Origin: Paucibacter sp. PLA-PC-4
Lineage (GTDB): Bacteria; Pseudomonadota; Gammaproteobacteria; Burkholderiales; Burkholderiaceae_C
Reading direction: 5' to 3'
Length of the DNA stretch: 64,000 nt
Assembly (NCBI RefSeq): GCF_026241155.1
Contig: NZ_JAPFGP010000019.1
Coordinates: forward strand, 41,342 to 105,341
Made by a program: the position numbers and the translations under genes
Shown: one piece after another, positions 45,280-54,475 of the stretch
Numbering within the stretch: position 1 is the stretch's first letter
How the letters are laid out: each line of letters starts with the position of its first letter
Notes under the pieces: generated by a model
The model's input: only the letters and a program-made list of their open reading frames with translations
Database searches by the model: none
What the model was told of the DNA's origin: nothing

Positions 45280-46041
45280 ATGAGTGCATTCTTGATGCGA
45301 GGTCGAGCCGCCGCATTGCCTGACCCCATTGATCACGGTGACGATGAAGAAGCGATCTCGATCGCCGCCAACAGCGCCTGGGAGATCGACCGCGCGCTGA
45401 TGCTCGAATCCTCTGAGCGGCGCGCCTGGTGGGTCGCGTGCGCTGGGATGCTGCTGGGTCTGACGGGGATCGCCGCGGTATTTGTCCAGGGTCCGCTGCG
45501 CAAGGTGGTCGAGATTCCCATCGTGGTGGACCGACTGACCGGAGAGACCACCATCCAGCAGCGGCTCAGCGTCGAGACCGTGCCTGCGCTGGAGGCGCTC
45601 GACAAACACAATCTGGCCCGCTTCGTTCGCGCGCGGGAGGGCTACAGCTGGATGTTCCTGCAACGCGACTTCGACCAGGTCGCCCGCATGGCCGTGCCGC
45701 CAGTGTTTGCGGACTACAGCCGGCAGTTCGACGGTGAGGGCGCCCTGCACAAGAAGGTCGGCGCGTCCGAGGACTGGCGCATCAACATCGTCAGCGTCCG
45801 ACTCTCCGCCGCCGGGCGCAGCGGCAACAAGGGCGAGGCCACGGTCACCTACGACAAGCTGGTGCGCGCGACCGACCGCAAGCTGCCGGAGATCAGTACG
45901 CGCCATGTCGCGAGCATCGTCTTCCAGTACCAGCCTCACGTTCTCGCCAAGGAACGCGACCGGCTCGAGAACCCCTTCGGTTTCGTCGTCGTGGCCTACC
46001 GGTCCGATCCTGAGATCGCTACCTCGGGAGCCCGGCCATGA
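45280..46041 (+). CDS. virB8: VirB8-like assembly factor
   Basis: A 253-residue bitopic inner-membrane protein. One membrane segment (WWVACAGMLLGLTGIAAVFV) follows a cytoplasmic N-terminus. The periplasmic NTF2-like domain (AREGYSWMFLQRDFDQVARM, FDGEGALHKKVG) follows. VirB8 nucleates assembly with VirB9 and VirB10. The virB9 start overlaps its stop by 4 bp. Confidence 0.9.
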   Translation: MSAFLMRGRAAALPDPIDHGDDEEAISIAANSAWEIDRALMLESSERRAWWVACAGMLLGLTGIAAVFVQGPLRKVVEIPIVVDRLTGETTIQQRLSVETVPALEALDKHNLARFVRAREGYSWMFLQRDFDQVARMAVPPVFADYSRQFDGEGALHKKVGASEDWRINIVSVRLSAAGRSGNKGEATVTYDKLVRATDRKLPEISTRHVASIVFQYQPHVLAKERDRLENPFGFVVVAYRSDPEIATSGARP

Positions 46042-46976
46042 AGGCGAGCGATCGCCTGGCAATGGTCTGCGGCTTGCTGCTCGGCAGCGCCGCTGCAGCC
46101 CAGGGAGCCACGACCCTAGGCGGCGATGCCCGCCTGCGCGAGATTGTCTACGACCCCAACTCGGTCGTCACAGTACCGGTCAGGCGTGGTGTCGTGACCC
46201 TGCTGGTGCTCGATACAGACGAGGCCATCGCCGAGGTGGGAGCGGGTCTGGGCGGTGACTGCGCCAAAGCGGAGGCGGCCTGGTGCATCGCGGCACAGCC
46301 AGGCGGACGGACGGTCTTCATCAAACCCAAAAGCACGGCGGCTGCCGCAAACACACTCGCGGTGGTCAGCAACCGGCGTGTTCACAACTTCCGGCTCTTG
46401 GTGCTCGGTGACGAGGACCCGAGGCCATCGGTCTACCGGCTCGTCGTCAAGGCCCCGCCTCTGGCCGTGCGCGCGACGCTCCCGCAGGCCCAGCGATCCA
46501 CGCCAGCGCTGAAGGTCCCGCTGGCGCCGCCGCCTGTGCGACCCTCGGCTGAGCAGTTGGTGGCTGAACGACTCCGGGCGAAGCCGGTTGTGCTCAACAC
46601 CCGATACGCCCTGGCCGAAGGCGAGAGCTCCGAGGACATCGTGCCGACCCTGGTCTTCGATGACGGCCGCTTCACCTACTTGAGGTTTCCGGGGAATCGC
46701 GAGCTGCCAGCGGTGTTCCATGTGTTGGGCGACGGCAGCGAGGCGCTTGTCAATGCACGCATGGAAGACGACTTGCTGGTGATCGACCGAGTCAGCCGCC
46801 GGCTCATGCTGCGCGCCGGTGCGGCGGTCGTGGGGCTTTGGAACGAGGCTTTCGATCTCGACGGCGCTCCTCCCGAAGGGGCCACAACGGTGCCGGGACT
46901 GCGCCGTGTGCTCAGGCATGCAGCCCGAGCTGGCCAAGCAGACCCCCGATCCGAACACACCGCAGGTGCCCCATGA
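46038..46976 (+). CDS. virB9: VirB9-like outer-membrane complex protein
   Basis: A 312-residue exported protein. After the signal (MVCGLLLGSAAAAQGA) come an N-terminal domain with the usual RLREIVYDPNSVVTVPVRRGVVTLL and a C-terminal lobe (LNTRYALAEGESSEDIVPTLVFDDGRFTYLRF). It pairs with VirB10, and usually with a VirB7 lipoprotein, in the outer-membrane core; no separate short VirB7 was found. It overlaps virB10 by 4 bp. Confidence 0.9.
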   Translation: MKASDRLAMVCGLLLGSAAAAQGATTLGGDARLREIVYDPNSVVTVPVRRGVVTLLVLDTDEAIAEVGAGLGGDCAKAEAAWCIAAQPGGRTVFIKPKSTAAAANTLAVVSNRRVHNFRLLVLGDEDPRPSVYRLVVKAPPLAVRATLPQAQRSTPALKVPLAPPPVRPSAEQLVAERLRAKPVVLNTRYALAEGESSEDIVPTLVFDDGRFTYLRFPGNRELPAVFHVLGDGSEALVNARMEDDLLVIDRVSRRLMLRAGAAVVGLWNEAFDLDGAPPEGATTVPGLRRVLRHAARAGQADPRSEHTAGAP

Positions 46977-48388
46977 CCGAAGCATCATCACACATTGATG
47001 CCCAGGCGGCGGCACAGCCAGCCGGCTCGGCAGGCGCAACTTTCACGCCCTTGCCTGGAGAAGCAGGACTTCCGAACGTCGCGGCCCAGCCGCGCCAGCC
47101 GGTGTCCAAAAAAGGGATGCTGGCTGTGGTGCTGCTCGTCGGCAGCTCGGTGATCGTGTCGGCCCTTGCCATTCAGCGCTGCACAGCCAGCGCCATGAAG
47201 GCCGACGAGGGGGACGGCAAGAGGGTCCGCAACAAACCGGCTGCGGCGACCGCCGAGCCGCGCAGGCTCGACTTGGCGGGCGCACCGGCGGCTGAAGCAA
47301 TGACGCCAGGCTCAGGGGCACCCGCGCCGAGAGTGCCGGCGGTGGTGCCGGCGCTGGTGCCGACCGAAGAAGAACTGGTCGAGCCGATCGGCGTGCGCCG
47401 CAGCGGGTCGGCCGCAGGCAACGCCCAGGGCGTCAGGCCGCAGTTGCCCGAGGACGCGCCCGTGCTGCTCGTCAGCACCCGACCCAAGCAAGGAGCGGTC
47501 ATGGGCGCCGCGCCGGCGGCGATCGAGGCGCGCGGGCACAGCGATGCGACAGAACCCGACACGGACTCCCCTGCCGATGCCCTGTCGGACACATCTCGCA
47601 ATCTCAAGCGCTACCAGCAGCAGCTCCAAGGACTGCTGGACAACCTGACCCGAACAACTGAGCTGGCCCAGGGCGCAGGCGCAGGCGGCTTGCCGGCCGT
47701 GCCATCGGCCGGCGCACCCGCATCCACCGGATTGTTCGGCGGCCAGCTCCTGGGCTCCGCAACGCCAAAGGCAATGGCGAGGCAACTCGGCCACACAAGC
47801 CTGATTTTGCCCAAAGGCAGCGCATTCACCTGCGCCTTGAAGAGCCGGGTGGTCACGGCGAGCTCCGGCATGGTCGGCTGCATGGTTCAGCGCCATGTGT
47901 ACAGCGACGACGGGCGGGTGCTGCTGATCGAGCGGGGCTCACACCTGGACGGCGAGTACCGCGTGACCACGGTGCGACCCGGCATGGTGCGCATCCCCGT
48001 GCTGTGGACCCGGGTACGCACGCCGCTGGGCGTAACCGTGGACATCGACTCACCAGCCACCGGACAGCTGGGCGAATCGGGGATCGACGGCCATGTCGAC
48101 AAGCGCTGGGGCGAACGCATAGGCGCAGCCATGCTGCTCTCGCTGATCGACGACTCGGTGAAGCTCATCATTCAAGAGCAGTCGCAGGACCGACAGGGCG
48201 ACACCATCGTGCTGCCCGCCACCACGGCCAACAGCAGCAAACTGGCCGAGAAGGTGCTGGACAGCACGATCAACATTGCGCCGCTGATCTATCAGAACCA
48301 GGGCGCCATCGTCGGCATCTATGTCGCACGGGATGTCGACTTCTCCGGCGTGTATGCGCTTGAGCCCACCGAGCCGTCCCGGCCCTGA
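46973..48388 (+). CDS. virB10: VirB10-like envelope-spanning protein
   Basis: A 471-residue protein. A cytoplasmic tail precedes one membrane segment (GMLAVVLLVGSSVIVSALAI). A long Pro/Ala-rich periplasmic linker follows, then the C-terminal TrbI/VirB10 beta-barrel domain (FTCALKSRVVTASSGMVGCM, GSHLDGEYR, GHVDKRWGERIGAAML). It crosses both membranes and relays ATP-driven change to the outer gate. Confidence 0.92.
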   Translation: MTEASSHIDAQAAAQPAGSAGATFTPLPGEAGLPNVAAQPRQPVSKKGMLAVVLLVGSSVIVSALAIQRCTASAMKADEGDGKRVRNKPAAATAEPRRLDLAGAPAAEAMTPGSGAPAPRVPAVVPALVPTEEELVEPIGVRRSGSAAGNAQGVRPQLPEDAPVLLVSTRPKQGAVMGAAPAAIEARGHSDATEPDTDSPADALSDTSRNLKRYQQQLQGLLDNLTRTTELAQGAGAGGLPAVPSAGAPASTGLFGGQLLGSATPKAMARQLGHTSLILPKGSAFTCALKSRVVTASSGMVGCMVQRHVYSDDGRVLLIERGSHLDGEYRVTTVRPGMVRIPVLWTRVRTPLGVTVDIDSPATGQLGESGIDGHVDKRWGERIGAAMLLSLIDDSVKLIIQEQSQDRQGDTIVLPATTANSSKLAEKVLDSTINIAPLIYQNQGAIVGIYVARDVDFSGVYALEPTEPSRP

Positions 48389-48392
48389 CGCC

Positions 48393-49490
48393 ATGGCCGA
48401 ACTTCTGTCTCATGGGCTGCCCAAGGAAGCCGACATCGAAGCGACGTGGCAGGGCGACGCGACCTCGGTCGTGGAGTTTCTGCGGCCGCTGCGCGAGCAG
48501 CTGCAGGCGCCGGGCGTCGTGGAAATCTGCCTGAACCGACCCGGCGAACTGCTTGTGGAGAGCGCAAACGGGTGGCGGTCGGTGAGCGCGCCGGACATGA
48601 CGATCGAGCGCTGCCTGTCGCTGGCAGGCGCGGTGGCGACCTTTTGCGACCAGCAGATCAACCAGGAGCGGCCGCTGTTGTCGGCCACACTGCCGTCCGG
48701 CGAGCGCGTGCAGTTCGTCATCCCGCCGGCCGTGCCGCGCGGCACGGTCTCCATCACCTTGCGCAAGCCGGCATCACTGATCAAGGACCTGCGCACCTTC
48801 GAGCAGGATGGGCTGTTCTCGCGCACGGTCTGCGCGGCGACGGCCAACACGGAGATCCGCCCATTCGAGGCCGAGCTGAGCCAGCTCAAAGCGGCGCATC
48901 GCTACGCCGACTTCCTCAGGCTCGCCGTACAAGAGCGCCAGACCATCGTCATCAGCGGGCGGACCGGCTCGGGCAAGACGACCTTCATGAAGGGCTTGAT
49001 CGAAGCAGTGCCCAAGCAGGAACGCCTGATCACGATCCAGGACGCGGCCGAACTCACGCTGCCCAACCACCCGAACGTTGTCCACCTCTTCTACAGCAAG
49101 GACGGCCAAGGTACGGCCCGCGTGAGCGCCAAGTCCTTGCTGCAGGCCTGCCTGCGTATGAAGCCAGACCGGATCTTCCTGGCGGAGCTTCGTGGTGAGG
49201 AGTGCTTCCAGTTCATCCGACTTGCCGCTTCGGGGCACCCCGGCAGCATCACCAGCGTCCACGCCGGCAGTTGCGCACTGGCCATCGAACAGATGGCCCT
49301 GATGATCCGCGAGTCTGGCGCCGGCGCCGGCATGACCATGGACGAGGTCAAGCGGCTGCTTCGCCTGGTCATCGACATCATCGTGCAGTTCGACCGGGAC
49401 GAGCGGGGTCGCTTCATCTCCGAGATTCACTACGAGCCTTTGGCATGCCGGCTCAGGCGCCAGGGTGATCCACCGGGCGACCTGCCATGA
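48393..49490 (+). CDS. virB11: VirB11-like ATPase
   Basis: A 365-residue hexameric traffic ATPase. Walker A is GRTGSGKTT, the Asp box LITIQDAAEL follows, and the His box lies around GHPGSITSVHAGS. It drives pilus dynamics and substrate transfer with VirB4 and VirD4. ATG 48393 lies 4 bp after the virB10 stop, and its stop overlaps virD4. Confidence 0.93.
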   Translation: MAELLSHGLPKEADIEATWQGDATSVVEFLRPLREQLQAPGVVEICLNRPGELLVESANGWRSVSAPDMTIERCLSLAGAVATFCDQQINQERPLLSATLPSGERVQFVIPPAVPRGTVSITLRKPASLIKDLRTFEQDGLFSRTVCAATANTEIRPFEAELSQLKAAHRYADFLRLAVQERQTIVISGRTGSGKTTFMKGLIEAVPKQERLITIQDAAELTLPNHPNVVHLFYSKDGQGTARVSAKSLLQACLRMKPDRIFLAELRGEECFQFIRLAASGHPGSITSVHAGSCALAIEQMALMIRESGAGAGMTMDEVKRLLRLVIDIIVQFDRDERGRFISEIHYEPLACRLRRQGDPPGDLP

Positions 49491-51496
49491 GCGCGGCAGG
49501 AGCTCTGCCCTCTTCAGCCTGGTCCCCCGGCAGGAGGCTCGCTGCCGGGCTCTTCGCGCTGGCCGCCTATGCCGTGCTGGCCTGCGCAGCGACCTACCTC
49601 TCAGGCGCTCTATTTCTGCTGCTGAACAAGGCGAACCCTGCGCAGGCCAGGCTCTCCAGCATCGTCCAGTACTGGCGGCTCTACGCCGACGATCCGCCAC
49701 TGAGAAAAAAACTCCTGGCAGCCATCGGCGTGTCCGCAGGTGGCATGCTGGTGCTGGTGCCGCTGGCATTGGTCGCGGCAAGCCATCAGCGCCGCCCCCT
49801 TCACGGCAGCGCCCGATTTGCCACGCCGACCGAGGTGCGCCTAGCGGGTCTGAACCGCACGGACGGGCCGGGCATCCTGGTGGGGCGGCACCGCGGCAGG
49901 TTTCTCAGCCTGCAGGGCCAGCTGTCGGTGATGCTGTGCGCACCGACACGCAGCGGCAAGGGTGTGGGCGTGGTCATCCCGAATCTGCTGAACTGGCCCG
50001 ACTCGGTCGTCGTGCTCGACATCAAGGGCGAGAACTACAAGATCACAGCCGGCTATCGCCGCGCCTGCGGCCAGCCGGTGTATGCGTTCTCACCCTTTGA
50101 CGACGACGCGCGCAGCCACCGCTGGAATCCCATGACGGCGGTGAGAACGAGCGAGCTGCACCGGGTGGGAGATTTGTTGAACATCGGGCATATCTTCTAT
50201 CCGAACGACGGCAGGGGCACCTCGTCCGAGTCCTTCTTCAACGATCAGGCCCGAAATCTGTTTCTCGGTTTGGGCCTGCTGCTGCTGGAAACCCCGGATC
50301 TCCCCCGCAGCATCGGTGAGATGCTGCGGCAATCCTCAGGCAATGGCCGATCGCTGCGAGAACATCTAGCCGACTTGATGGCGCAACGCCGCAAGCTGGA
50401 CAAGCCGCTGTCCGACGAATGCGCCGACGCGCTGCAGCGCCTGCTCTCCAACTCCGACAACACCATGTCGAGCATCGTCGCCACCTTCGTGGCGCCGCTG
50501 ACGATCTTTGCAGATGCCGTTGTCGACGCCGCCACCAGTGCCAATGACTTCCACCTGCAGCACCTGCGTCAAAGCCGCATGTCCGTCTACGTGCGTATCC
50601 CGCCGCATCGCCTGGCCAGCGCAAGGCCTTTGATGACGCTGTTTTTCTCGCAACTGGTCAGCCTCAATACCCAGCACCTGCCGGAGCACGACCCGACCCT
50701 GCGCTACCAGTGCCTGCTGATCAACGACGAGTTCACGGCCATGGGGCGCGTGAGCGCGATCACAGACTCAGCGGCCTTTCTTGCCGGCTACAACCTGCGC
50801 CTGCTGACGGTCATACAAGCCATGTCCCAGCTCGATGCGGTGTACGGCGAGAAGGAGGCACGGACCTTCGCCACCAACCACGGCTTGCAGATCATGTTCG
50901 CTCCTCGCGAGCAGCGCGACGCCAACGAGTACAGCGAGATGCTGGGCTGCTTCACCGAACAGGCCACGTCCCGGGGCCGCAGCCGGTCCTTCAGCGGCCA
51001 GGGCAGCACGACAGTCAGCCGCAATGACAGCGACCAGCGGCGCGCCCTGCTCTTGCCTCAGGAGTTCAAGGAGCTGGGAAGCGAGCGCATGGTGCTGGTG
51101 ATGGAAGGCTGCAAGCCCATCCTCGGCGAGAAGATCCGCTACTACCGCGACCAGGCGTTTGGCCAGCGTCTGCGGCCGCCGCCCGAGGTTCCCAGAATGG
51201 ACATGGAACTGCACACCGCCCGCGTCCGGCAGAGCCGGCGCAATGCCCCCCATGAGCTGCCGGCCGGACAAGGCCCCGGCATCCATGCCAAGGCTCAGGA
51301 CCTGCCGCAGTTGCCAGACAACTTTGATCGACCGCCCGAGCAGCTTGCGACCACGCTGATCGATTTCTTCGCCCAGCCTGGCCCTGACGGCTCGCGCGCA
51401 GGAGGCGCCGTCGAGCCGATGGCCGACGGCGACGGCGTGCTCATCACTGGTCCCGAGCCCAGTGCAGACCGCGGTCAGGAACTCAACCACTCCTGA
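49487..51496 (+). CDS. virD4: VirD4-like coupling protein
   Basis: A 669-residue coupling ATPase. Two N-terminal membrane segments (GLFALAAYAVLACAATYL and VLVPLALVAA) precede the ATPase domain with Walker A PTRSGKGVGVVIPN and a Walker B-type LLINDEFTAMG. A further C-terminal ~120 residues are polar. It brings the relaxosome or effector to the channel. Its presence argues for DNA transfer or effector export; no relaxase gene is in the window. Confidence 0.92.
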   Translation: MSAAGALPSSAWSPGRRLAAGLFALAAYAVLACAATYLSGALFLLLNKANPAQARLSSIVQYWRLYADDPPLRKKLLAAIGVSAGGMLVLVPLALVAASHQRRPLHGSARFATPTEVRLAGLNRTDGPGILVGRHRGRFLSLQGQLSVMLCAPTRSGKGVGVVIPNLLNWPDSVVVLDIKGENYKITAGYRRACGQPVYAFSPFDDDARSHRWNPMTAVRTSELHRVGDLLNIGHIFYPNDGRGTSSESFFNDQARNLFLGLGLLLLETPDLPRSIGEMLRQSSGNGRSLREHLADLMAQRRKLDKPLSDECADALQRLLSNSDNTMSSIVATFVAPLTIFADAVVDAATSANDFHLQHLRQSRMSVYVRIPPHRLASARPLMTLFFSQLVSLNTQHLPEHDPTLRYQCLLINDEFTAMGRVSAITDSAAFLAGYNLRLLTVIQAMSQLDAVYGEKEARTFATNHGLQIMFAPREQRDANEYSEMLGCFTEQATSRGRSRSFSGQGSTTVSRNDSDQRRALLLPQEFKELGSERMVLVMEGCKPILGEKIRYYRDQAFGQRLRPPPEVPRMDMELHTARVRQSRRNAPHELPAGQGPGIHAKAQDLPQLPDNFDRPPEQLATTLIDFFAQPGPDGSRAGGAVEPMADGDGVLITGPEPSADRGQELNHS

Positions 51497-51508
51497 AGGG
51501 AGACGACC

Positions 51509-52183
51509 ATGAGAACAGCGATCCTGCTCACCCATCTCGTAGCTTGGCTTGTGCTGCTGGCATCCTGCAGCGCACCGCCCAAGCCACCATCGGTGGACGA
51601 GTCGCGCAAGCGCCCCGCGAACACCGCAATGGCCGTAGACCTGCAGGTCTGCAAGCACGATCTTCAGAACACCCACCTGCGGGCGGTCGACTTCGGTCGG
51701 GTTGCTCAGGCCCAGGCCATCACCCAGGCGAATATCGCCGCGCTCCAGAAGGCGTTGGTCGAGCTGGATGCACAGACGCAGGCGAGGCTGTCGACGAGGG
51801 CGCAGCCCAACAGCATTGTCAACGTGCGCTTTGACTACGGCAGCACCCGGGTCGACATCCCGCCAGATATTGCAAGAAAGCTCATCGAGGAAGCGAAGGC
51901 CGCGCCGCTGGTCGTGCTGCGCGGTCGCACCGATGGCCAAAGCGAAACACCGGCCGAGAGCCAGATTGCGCGGGCCCGCTCCGCAGCGGTCAGCGACTAC
52001 CTCGTGGCGGCCGGCGTGAAACCCTCACAAATCAGGATGACCTATCAACCTACCGGCGATCACGCCGCAGACAACCGAACCGCGATTGGCCGCGCACTGA
52101 ACCGTCGCGTCGAAATCGAGATCTACCAGGCCATGCCCGTGGCGCTGGCGACAAGCGCGCCGACCACGAACTCCGCGCACTGA
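51509..52183 (+). CDS. OmpA-domain lipoprotein
   Basis: A 224-residue lipoprotein with the lipobox LLASC. A helical stretch (LRAVDFGRVAQAQAITQANIAALQKALVELD) is followed by an OmpA/MotB peptidoglycan-binding domain (IVNVRFDYGSTRVDIPPDI...VVLRGRTDG, RARSAAVSDYLVAAGV, NRRVEIEI). It follows virD4 by 12 bp. In this cluster, which lacks an obvious VirB7, it may anchor the outer-membrane core to peptidoglycan; this is inference. Confidence 0.8.
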   Translation: MRTAILLTHLVAWLVLLASCSAPPKPPSVDESRKRPANTAMAVDLQVCKHDLQNTHLRAVDFGRVAQAQAITQANIAALQKALVELDAQTQARLSTRAQPNSIVNVRFDYGSTRVDIPPDIARKLIEEAKAAPLVVLRGRTDGQSETPAESQIARARSAAVSDYLVAAGVKPSQIRMTYQPTGDHAADNRTAIGRALNRRVEIEIYQAMPVALATSAPTTNSAH

Positions 52184-52211
52184 GCACGCACACACACGGC
52201 GTCCGGATCCG

Positions 52212-53126
52212 ATGACCACGCGATACGACACACCCGAGCTGGCCGACCAATCGGCCAGCTCACCGACCCGCCCCACGGCAATCAATGGCGCGGCGCCGGA
52301 CAATGCAAGGTCCGAGGCGGCGGCCAAGGCGACGTCCGAGGCGATCGCCGACATAGACCCACAAGCCAAGCGATCCGCCATGCTCGCGCGAATCGAGCTT
52401 TCTCTGACAGAGCGGGACATCTTCAAGCGTGCGCCGATGATGGTCGCAGCCATGAAGATCGGCGGCGCGCAGCACAGCTTCACTGAGGACGACGTCAAGC
52501 AGGACCGATCACGGCTCGCATTTACCGAGTCGACCTTGCGCTGGGCGACCGACACCAACAGCGCGTCGGTGGGGCGTTCGATGGTGGAACTGGTGGAAGT
52601 GGTGGAAGTGGTGGAAGTGGCTCAGGCCCGAAACTGGCGTGGCCTGCGGGTCACGGGCGGCGAGGAGTTTCGGCGCCTGATCTGGCTGCAGGCAAGCCGG
52701 CGCGGCATGAAAGCTGTCGGCTACGAGCCCAAGCCCGCTGATCTGGAAATGCCCAGGCGCGAGCGCGAGACCTGGCAGACCAGGCGCATCGAAGCGGCGC
52801 GCGAAGTCGGCAGCAGCGACGCCAGCGCCCCCTCCGAGAAACCGTCGGCTCGAGGTGGCGGCCACAGGAGTGTCCTTGTCGCCATCGAGGCGATACTGAT
52901 TGCGAAGAAGGTGCCACAGGCCAGGCGACAGGCCAGGCGACGGGCCAAGCGACGGGCCAAGCGACAGGCAGTGCTGGCTGCCGCGACACAGCCGTTGGCC
53001 CTCAGCACCACCGCGGCGAAGATCAAGGTCTACGACAGGAGCGCGGGACGGCACAGGCCGATCCCCCCGCTGGCAACCGATCTCAAGCGCACGCAGGACA
53101 CAGCGGCTGCGACGCGCATCCGTTGA
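52212..53126 (+). CDS. LPD7-domain mobile-element protein
   Basis: A 304-residue protein. The central part (LRWATDTNSASVGRSMVELVE..., NWRGLRVTGGEEFRRLIWLQASRRGMKAVGYEP) matches large polyvalent-protein-associated domain 7, common in relaxase-like and conjugation proteins. It is disturbed by an in-frame VEVVEV run. The C-terminus has an Arg/Ala/Lys repeat (RQARRRAKRRAKRQ) that would bind nucleic acid. Both stretches come from short DNA repeats. The relaxase part itself is absent. Confidence 0.7.
   Translation: MTTRYDTPELADQSASSPTRPTAINGAAPDNARSEAAAKATSEAIADIDPQAKRSAMLARIELSLTERDIFKRAPMMVAAMKIGGAQHSFTEDDVKQDRSRLAFTESTLRWATDTNSASVGRSMVELVEVVEVVEVAQARNWRGLRVTGGEEFRRLIWLQASRRGMKAVGYEPKPADLEMPRRERETWQTRRIEAAREVGSSDASAPSEKPSARGGGHRSVLVAIEAILIAKKVPQARRQARRRAKRRAKRQAVLAAATQPLALSTTAAKIKVYDRSAGRHRPIPPLATDLKRTQDTAAATRIR
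52593..52619 (+). repeat. 9-bp minisatellite in LPD7 gene
   Basis: Three perfect GTGGAAGTG units inserted in the middle of the LPD7 domain, coding for a Val-Glu-Val run that family members would not need. Confidence 0.85.
52920..52967 (+). repeat. 12-bp minisatellite in LPD7 gene
   Basis: Four units of the pattern GCCARGCGACRG code for a basic Ala-Arg/Lys-Arg-Arg/Gln run near the C-terminus. Copies differ by transitions only. Confidence 0.85.
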
Positions 53127-53134
53127 ACACGGCC

Positions 53135-54259
53135 ATGAGTGCTTTTGCCTGCGCTGAGCGCGAACCCACCCTGGAGATCGAAGGGGCGCGGTATGCGCCT
53201 TCCTCTGCAGGCTTCGAGCAGGCCATCGCCCGGGCCTACAGCAGGCGGCGACGGCCGCGATGCGTTTGTACTGCCGCAGGGGTCGAGATGTATGTGGCTC
53301 GGCTGGGTGATGGCTACATCGTCAAACGCATGCCCGATACAGGAAGCCAACATGCGCCGGACTGCGTCTCTTTCGAGGCACCGGCCGAGATCTCTGGCCG
53401 CAGACACCTGCTCGGCAGCGCGGTCAAGGAGGATCCCAACACGGGCATGACGAGCTTGAAGCTGGACTTCTCGCTGTCCAAGCGCCAGGCGCGCATCACC
53501 CCTGCGTCGCCCCGACCACCCTCCGGCACTGCTTCGACTGCCGGCTCGAAGCTCTCCCTGCGCGGTCTGCTTCATCTCCTCTGGGACCGGTCAGCGCTGA
53601 CACGCTGGCACCCTGGTTTCGAGGGCCGGCGGTCCTGGGGAACGGTACACCGCCAGTTGCTGCAGGCGGCCGAGCAGATGTTCATCCGCGGCCAGACGCT
53701 GGCAACCAGGCTCTATGTCCCTGAGCCCTTCTTTGTCGAGCGAAGAGACGAGATCATTGCGCGCCGCAGGGATACATGGGCCTGCGCCGTCGGGTCTGGC
53801 GCCGGGCGTCAGCGGCTGCTTTTGCTGATCGGCGAGGTCAAGGAGATGGTGCCGGCCAGACACGGCCACAAGGCCGTCATCAAGCACGTTCCCGATGTCG
53901 CCTTCGCCATGGACGACTCGCTCTACCGGCAGTTGCCACAGCGCTTCGGACCGGAGCTCGAGCTGTGGAGCGCCTCCGACAGCATCCGCATGCTCATGAT
54001 TGCGACGCTGGTGATCAGTGACGCGGGCCTGCCTCATATTGTTGAGCTCAGCCTGATCACGGTCACAGCGCAATGGCTGCCGGTCGAGACGGCGGCTGAG
54101 CAGTATCTCGTTGAGGGCTTGGTGAGAAGCCAGCGCGCGTTCTTGAAGCTGCTGCGATATGACCTTCATTCGCAACCAGAGCTCGCGAGCCTTGCGTTGA
54201 CGGACCGAGGGGCACCGGCACCGCTGATGTTTGCAAGGGACTGCGAGGGGACAACGTAA
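53135..54259 (+). CDS. DUF1173 family protein
   Basis: A 374-residue protein from ATG 53135; a TTG 12 bp earlier overlaps the LPD7 stop. CVCTAAGVEMYVARLGDGYIVKRMPDTGSQHAPDC contains the Cys/His pattern of the N-terminus of DUF1173 proteins, which sit in conjugative plasmids and integrative elements. Later segments (LLHLLWDRSALTRWHPGF, RRSWGTVHRQLLQAA) fit the same family. Function unknown; the Cys/His cluster may bind zinc. Confidence 0.78.
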   Translation: MSAFACAEREPTLEIEGARYAPSSAGFEQAIARAYSRRRRPRCVCTAAGVEMYVARLGDGYIVKRMPDTGSQHAPDCVSFEAPAEISGRRHLLGSAVKEDPNTGMTSLKLDFSLSKRQARITPASPRPPSGTASTAGSKLSLRGLLHLLWDRSALTRWHPGFEGRRSWGTVHRQLLQAAEQMFIRGQTLATRLYVPEPFFVERRDEIIARRRDTWACAVGSGAGRQRLLLLIGEVKEMVPARHGHKAVIKHVPDVAFAMDDSLYRQLPQRFGPELELWSASDSIRMLMIATLVISDAGLPHIVELSLITVTAQWLPVETAAEQYLVEGLVRSQRAFLKLLRYDLHSQPELASLALTDRGAPAPLMFARDCEGTT

Positions 54260-54475
54260 GGTGACCCGCCCCGTGCTTGCTTTGATCTGTGCGACGAAGC
54301 ATTGATGCCCCAGGTCCGCTCAGTGAACCTGAGCTACCAGCTTGCGGCCGGCTGCGCTGAGCCACGGCCGACTTCCTGGACCTCGTCCAGGGCGGCCGCA
54401 ATGACGAGGTCCGCAGCCGAGGTCAGTGGCTCGATGTCCTCGAATCAAGCTCAACTTCGCCCGCCCTCTGCGGCG

